64,000 nucleotides of DNA from Pezicula radicicola. Taxonomy: Eukaryota; Ascomycota; Leotiomycetes; Helotiales; Dermateaceae. Made by a program: the position numbers and the translations under genes. This document shows, piece after piece, positions 58,666 through 64,000 of this stretch. The stretch is taken from assembly GCA_003008705.1 (NCBI GenBank), contig PDUO01000001.1, positions 1,543,694 to 1,607,693 of the forward strand, read 5' to 3'. The notes below the pieces were generated by a model. That model had not been told where the DNA came from. It worked only from the letters and a program-made list of their open reading frames with translations, and ran no database searches. Within the stretch, counting starts at the first letter, position 1. Each line of letters starts with the position of its first letter.

Positions 58666-61048
58666 TTTTTGTGGGGGAAGGAGAAGAGAAGCGTCATTTG
58701 CATTTTGGGAGGCAACTGCAACACTGAAAAGTTGCCTCATTCCATGTCTGAAGATACGGAGTTGGTGGTGTTTGTTTGGGCATTTGGTGGGACTTTATTT
58801 GATATTAATATACCATCCTCTCAGAGGTAGGCGTTAGTTTGGAGCAGGTTCAGTGCTTGGGACGAATCTAGAGATAGGTTAGCCTCCGTGAAGGGTTTTC
58901 TTTGTAAAGGAGGACGAAGCTAAGTTTAATAAGTCTTGATTCCTCTGGCCCGAGTCAAATTGTATCTCCGTGATCAGGCAAATACCACTTGCTATTATCT
59001 GACAGCACAAAGACAACATTGGGCATTCATTGACTGGCCATTTGTCATTTAGTGTGTTTCATAAATTTAGAGACTTCTATGTTGGTTTAGGACTAGTGTT
59101 AATGTATATAAACCTCTCCTACCTTAACTTATACCTCTGTAAGATACCTAGATGTAACAGTGTCATATGTTCTAAAAAAGAGGTACTGTACGAATTGGTT
59201 TATAAAAGAGTATTTTGACTTGGTTAACTCACTTGACTTGGGTAACTCACTTGTCCTAATCAAAATGATCCCTTATAAACCAATTCTTACAGTATTGTCA
59301 TTTTCGATGAATAAAGATACCAATGCCAATGCCACCCCAATCGTACAAAAACTCTTTGGCGACATGCCTCGAAAATTTCTCAAACACAACAAAAAGTCCA
59401 AAAAAAAATCAATTTAACAAGTTGTTAAGAACTACATTATGACCCATAGACTACAGTCATACTTAATGATTGGTCTTCTTCACAGCAGAGACTTTAGGAA
59501 TGGAAAATAGTGGCGATGGTTTAGTCGTTTTTGAAGTCCTATTTCTGGCTGGTAGTAGTAAAGGTTGAAATTGGATCCTTGCCACCAACAAATAACCACC
59601 ACCATGAGATTTCCGCTGGTAGATCGAACCCCCCTTCCTCCTTGTAACTTGCAGAAATGGAACACCGCTGTCTACGAGATTGACGCGTGCTGTGGACATC
59701 CCGACTGCCGTGGATTGCTCCCAAACCCTCGCGAAATTAGCCCAAACGTTAAGAGATTTCTTCTCAGTGGGTATCAACGATGTAAGGTCGGGTTTGAAGA
59801 TTGCTAGATCGTTCATATCATCTAAGACTCTCATCTACGCTTGTTTACGTAGCTGGCTAGATTTTTATGAACCACATCCCGTTTTAATTGGGGCTTGGCT
59901 TTTTTTATGGCCGACAAAATCCATGTAAAGATAGCCAGGGCAAGTTTTTCCAGAACTTCTAGGAAGTTGAGTAAAGAGGTGTAACTAGAAAATATTCAAG
60001 GGTTCTGGCTCAGCACATTGATCTCCCACCATTTGCCTTAACAAGTGTACAACTCTCTTTCCCCATTGTAGGGTATGCGGCTTCGATCCATTCTACAATA
60101 AAAATTATTGTACTAAAACCCTCTACCAGAGACTTATTTATGATCCCCAAATGCTTTATAAAGTAGAGCTCAATTTCAATACACCCACCTAGGAGTAGCC
60201 GAATATAGCCAATTCTTAAGCTTTAAAGTTGAGTCTATTCCGTAGAGAATCTAGATAATGAAAAAGGGTGAAGAGGAAAGTTGATGTGAGACTGTGATGT
60301 CCGGTAGCCAATTTTGGTAAAAGTGATCTGAACACAACGAATGTAACGAGACTATCGATATTGTTTTAACGCTCTGACGCTCCGAAAACAGAGGGCAAAA
60401 CAAAGACAGTAGGCATTGATATTTTGAATCTTTGAAGCTTATCGAATATATAGGAAATTTGAATGAAAGTGAGCTTCGGGTTGGCTTTCAAACAAGCCTA
60501 ATCCAAAGAAAATTGTATACCGGTATGTTTCTTGTCCGAATTGGCGTTTCCTATGCATGAATTAGAACCGTATGCTTTCTACTAACGTTACACTTGCAAG
60601 TTGCCCTGGGTAAGGAGGCGTGATTTGTGCGAAATAAGGCTTAAATGAAGGGTTCGAAAGGATTAGGTTTAAGAGGATTCGCTCTCTTAGTTTCAAAGGC
60701 TAGGCCTTGGGTGTTAGTTGCAAGCTGTGAAACGGTGCACAGAGAAGACATACGCAAATTTCTTTCGATTTCTGGTTCGGTGTAGGAGCATGTTGTAGAC
60801 TTATCTTCTTGTTGATCAACTCTCTTTGAACATCACTTTTTTGGAGATTTCCACTCAGGAATCTTTTATCTCTAGCAATTACCGGGTGAAAACCTCTGGC
60901 ACTAAGCGAAACCGATAATTATCCGACTGACTGATGGATACCTCGCTTCACTTTCGACATCGAAAAAAAGTGCATCTAATAGAATAACAAAAATTTGCTT
61001 TGCAAGCAGTTTTCTTCTCTTCTTTGAGGAGATGCATAAAAAAAATAT
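58666..61048. other. Gene-poor region with an inverted-repeat element
   Basis: 2.4 kb. ORFs around 59463-59834 on both strands overlap and show no domain. A 111-bp inverted-repeat element lies at 59184-59294 (listed separately). Nothing else recognised. Confidence 0.45.
59184..59294. mobile_element. MITE-like inverted-repeat element (about 111 bp)
   Basis: TACTGTACGAATTGGTTTAT at the left end matches, in inverted orientation, TACTGTAAGAATTGGTTTAT at the right end. The similarity continues inward with mainly A/G and C/T differences for about 45 bp, leaving a short centre with GAGTTAAC/GTAACTC words. No protein is encoded. The transition-only divergence of the arms fits RIP. A target-site duplication is not evident. 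Confidence 0.65.
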
Positions 61049-61144
61049 GCTAACTGTGAGGTTTGAACTCACGCATCTTTCGATAGTGGTGTTTCAGTGA
61101 AGTACACTTAAAACCACCGCCTTAGACCGCTCGGCCAAGTTAGC
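61049..61144 (-). tRNA. tRNA-Leu (anticodon UAA) with short intron
   Basis: On the minus strand the acceptor stem GCTAACT pairs perfectly with AGTTAGC. The D-arm is GCCGAGCGGTCTAAGGC, the anticodon stem GTGGT/ACCAC, and the loop TT-TAA-G gives anticodon TAA. About 15 nt between G37 and the 3' stem form an intron at the canonical place. The long variable arm (TATCGAAAGATGC) is class II, as expected for Leu. The T-arm GTGAG-TTCAAAC-CTCAC is perfect. Confidence 0.93.
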
Positions 61145-62570
61145 TTGTTTGCTTGATTTCTTGAACGTAATTTGTCTATTTCAAAATATTAAATTTAATA
61201 ATAGATCTACCAATGCACTCGCAAAAATTAACCTTCATTGATAGCTCTTGGTATAATCGGACGATTAATATTTCTCTTCCTTTGTAAAATAGAACTGTAA
61301 GATAAAGAGGCTTCGGTTTCAAATGTACGGTACAAAGTTAGAGAACTCAAATCGGCTCAAAAGATCAAAAATTATTCCTTGGAAATCCCAACCACTTCTA
61401 TTGGGAGAATCGCAAAACGACAAGATGTTGTATAACCTTGGTTCCTGCGTAGTTCATTATCACACAAAAGTCAAGCCGATTGAAGATACCACAGCTGGTT
61501 ACAGATATGACACCTAACTTCTCCTTTGTCTCTATACCTCGCCTATCACGTTCTACTCAGCCAAAGTATGTTTGCTCTGTTGTGAATTTCAATTTCACAA
61601 CTGAATACATAGACTAACCAAATTTTTCACACTGACTTCTTTCCTGATGCACCGCAATCTTCATTTTTTAGTTCTATGTTTGTATCATACTCTCTAAATA
61701 GGCTACAATCTTACTTCAAAATTAGGTAGCACACAAAGGCTTTCACCTAGAACCTTGAAGGCTGTAAAAGGACATTTATGCCCGCAGCATTTCCTTTGCT
61801 CAATTAGTGGGACTAGCGATCATGAAAGTCGAAATTGTGTCACCAAAGTACTGAGTTTGAGTAAGTCACTTGATTTGAGTAACTCAATTAACTCAACTTA
61901 TTTAATTTGAATAACTCTTCTGATATCAATTTCCCCGGGGAGAACTAGGTCACTGGAAATGAAGCGAACATGTCAACCATATCGTATGCCACGCCTTGCC
62001 CCTCGATAGGTCTCTATGGGATTGCGGGTCGATCAAAAGAAAGAATAATACGCCTCATCTCACAACAGGAGGAAGAGAATATAGTTGAAAAGTATTAGTG
62101 TCTAAAACTTTATGTCCTCTCATCATTCAAGCTAACTAACCTTTCCCCCCTGTCTGCTGGTTCTCATGAACCCTTTTCCCCTTCTATTTTTGCTCTGGTG
62201 GGTTTTGTTTATTGTTTCTTAAGCTCTATTAAGCGAGGTTTAGGTGGGGGTGGCTCAAGGTTTTAATAGGTGTACCATCATGGTGAGATTCAACTATACT
62301 CCGTAAGGCTTGAGTGGGTCCTTACCTAGATTCCAGGTATGCCTTTTAATTGTATAGTACCTCCCGTAGACTTGCACTTGATAAACTCTAGCCTCTTATT
62401 TCCAGAGCTTGTTAGAGCCAGATTCACATAGCCGTGTGCCATAGCCCTGTAAATTTATCAAGGGCCGTCGATAAGAGAGTGTTATCAAGCGAGGGGATCA
62501 CCAGATAAGGCTCCGTTACTAAAGGCTGCCCCTCAGTTCCTCCTCCAGTCTTCATCTTTCTCAGCTCACA
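61145..62570. other. Intergenic upstream of the dioxygenase gene
   Basis: 1.4 kb. Around 61853-61920 there are repeated ACTTGATTTGAGTAACTC-like words resembling those at 7247-7325 and 59214-59262. A pyrimidine-rich leader precedes the ATG at 62571. No gene seen. Confidence 0.45.
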
Positions 62571-63584
62571 ATGGCGCCCTCAAGAACATCTCCAAGTCCT
62601 CACTCCGAAGTTCAAAGTGGTCTGACCAAGGAGCAACTCACAACTTGGGAACGAAATGGCTACCTCATCATCCCAGATGCCCTGAACCAAGAAACAGTCT
62701 CCTCTCTCCTCCAAGAAACACACTCCATGCTCGACAGTTTCTCTCTAGACGACCATCCCATGACTAAGTTTTCTACAGGAGAAGGAACAGATGGGGAGCA
62801 TGTAGGTGACGATTACTTCCTTACCAGCGGAGACAAGATCCGTTTCTTTTTCGAAGAAGGTAGGTCCAACAAACGAAAATCGACCCCACGTTAGCACTCT
62901 CAAAAGCGCTTCTAACACCATAAAGATGCATTCGACAAAGCTGGAAACCTTACAAAACCAAAAGGTCGAGCGATAAATAAGATAGGCCATTATCTCCATG
63001 TTCTCTCACCACCATTTGCCTCTCTCCTCTCTCCCCAATCAACACACTCCCCAGGAGCCATCGCACGATCACTCGGCTTCCAGGAACCAAAGTGTCTCCA
63101 GAGCATGATTATTTGCAAACAACCTGAAATAGGTGGTGCAGTACCAGCACACCAGGATTCCACTTTTCTATACACCAATCCTCCCAGTGCTGTAGGCTTT
63201 TGGTACGCACTAGAAGATGCTACAATAGAAAACGGATGTTTATCATTCCTACCTGGAAGTCATAAGTGGGCTGAGGTAGACAAGAGGTTTGTGCGAAAAG
63301 CAGGAGGAACCGGTACAGAATTTGTGGATAATGAAACTGCGAGGTTCCCCCCGGGTGATAAGTACGGAGTTGCGCAAAAGGGAGGGGAGGAAGAGTATAA
63401 GATTGGTGAGGTTAAGGCTGGTACTTTGGTGTTGATTCATGGAAATCTCTTGCATAAAAGTGAGAAAAATTTGAGTCAGAAAGGGAGGATTATTTATACG
63501 TATCATGTTATTGAGGGGAGTGGTGCTGTGTATGACGAGAGGAATTGGCTGCAGCCTCCGAAGGAAGGCTTTACGAGGTTATAA
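62571..63584 (+). CDS. Phytanoyl-CoA dioxygenase family protein, PHYHD1-like
   Basis: Exons 62571-62859 and 62926-63584 (66-bp intron) encode 315 residues. The fold markers are all present: GYLIIPDAL near the start, SGDKIRFFFEE, AINKIGHYLH, RSLGFQEPKCLQSMI, the iron-binding HQD at residues 172-174, YALEDATIENGCLSFLPGSHKW, and HGNLLHKSEKN (268-278) with the distal His, followed by the 2-oxoglutarate-binding Arg region (KGRIIYTYH). Order and spacing match PHYHD1-type Fe(II)/2-oxoglutarate dioxygenases, so it should be catalytically competent. Substrate unknown; most likely cytosolic or peroxisomal, though the C-terminus (GFTRL) is not a clear PTS1. The segment after GHYLH is unusual (SPPFASLLSPQ) but stays in frame. 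Confidence 0.93.
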
Positions 63585-64000
63585 GTGTAGGAGATATTAC
63601 AGAATATGACAGTTCGAATACCGTTCATCGCCGAGGTTATAATTGGGAAGCTTGAAATGAATGGATATGATGCACGAAATTGAAATGTCAAGCATGGTTC
63701 TTGTGCTACAATTCATTAATACAGAATAAATAATATCACAAGGCAAAATGTCAAGTCGAATAGAAAACTTGTTCTTACAAGACCAAGTTGCCAGTTATAC
63801 TAGCAGGCAATAACACTCCAACCTGCTATTTAAGAGATGTCTGATTCTGTACAGAACTAATAAATAATTCAACTAGCGTCAACTTTAAAAAAAATCTTTC
63901 CATTGTGATGTTTAATAGCCATATGATAGCTAATCACGAAGACATAGTGCTGTGGACTTAGAAAGTACAAGAAACTATGGAATTTATGATCCAAGTCTTT
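63585..64000. other. Right edge, no gene seen
   Basis: 416 bp downstream of the dioxygenase gene; A+T-rich 3' region with no supportable ORF. Confidence 0.4.

Noticed and set aside
59463..59834. 123-codon minus-strand ORF
   Set aside because: No recognisable motif; overlapping ORFs of similar size on both strands suggest chance.

Overview
The window looks like a piece of a filamentous ascomycete (Pezizomycotina) nuclear genome. Genes are interrupted by short introns (about 45-200 bp, usually GTAAGT/GTATGT...YAG), both strands are used, and typical fungal families are present (Zn2Cys6 factor, BTB pair, TRI12-type and sugar MFS carriers, DUF4188 monooxygenase, HsbA-like protein). A+T-rich gene-free islands and a pseudogene with G-to-A type lesions suggest repeat-induced point mutation (RIP). 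The protein style would fit Leotiomycetes, but that is an impression and was not tested. A run of N at 11871-12025 shows this is a draft assembly.

Layout. 1-5000: a partial F-box/beta-propeller gene and an intracellular HsbA-like gene, both on the minus strand. 5000-7880: gene-poor, A+T-rich. 7880-13150: one very large Glu-rich repeat protein containing the assembly gap. 14600-18000: SNF7 (ESCRT-III) divergent from TEN1 (telomere-capping CST subunit), then a small four-exon gene of unknown function. 18000-21500: gene-poor with one tRNA-like sequence. 21559-27300: UTP15 (rRNA processing), a bZIP factor with an AT-hook, and a DUF4188 monooxygenase. 29200-30230: a decayed TAP-like alpha/beta-hydrolase.

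31080-39023 is the most coherent accessory block: two paralogous Gfo/Idh/MocA dehydrogenases, an MFS sugar transporter and a Zn2Cys6 regulator, arranged as two divergent pairs. I infer a sugar or polyol (inositol-like) uptake and oxidation cluster; the substrate is unknown. 39754-43048 holds a head-to-head pair of BTB/POZ paralogues. 43579-45675 is a TRI12-type MFS carrier broken by one extra base.

46600-58700 returns to housekeeping genes: a C2-domain Fic1/Inn1-like cytokinesis protein, a TMEM234 homologue, an unknown 164-residue gene, proteasome alpha-1 (SCL1), a WKF-domain nucleolar protein and a claudin-like membrane protein. 58700-62500 is gene-poor with a small inverted-repeat element and tRNA-Leu(UAA). 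A PHYHD1-like Fe(II)/2-oxoglutarate dioxygenase lies near the right edge.

Most gene models were rebuilt by hand from splice sites and reading phase. Unless noted otherwise, each listed exon set gives an uninterrupted frame. Family names come from motif recognition, not from a database search.
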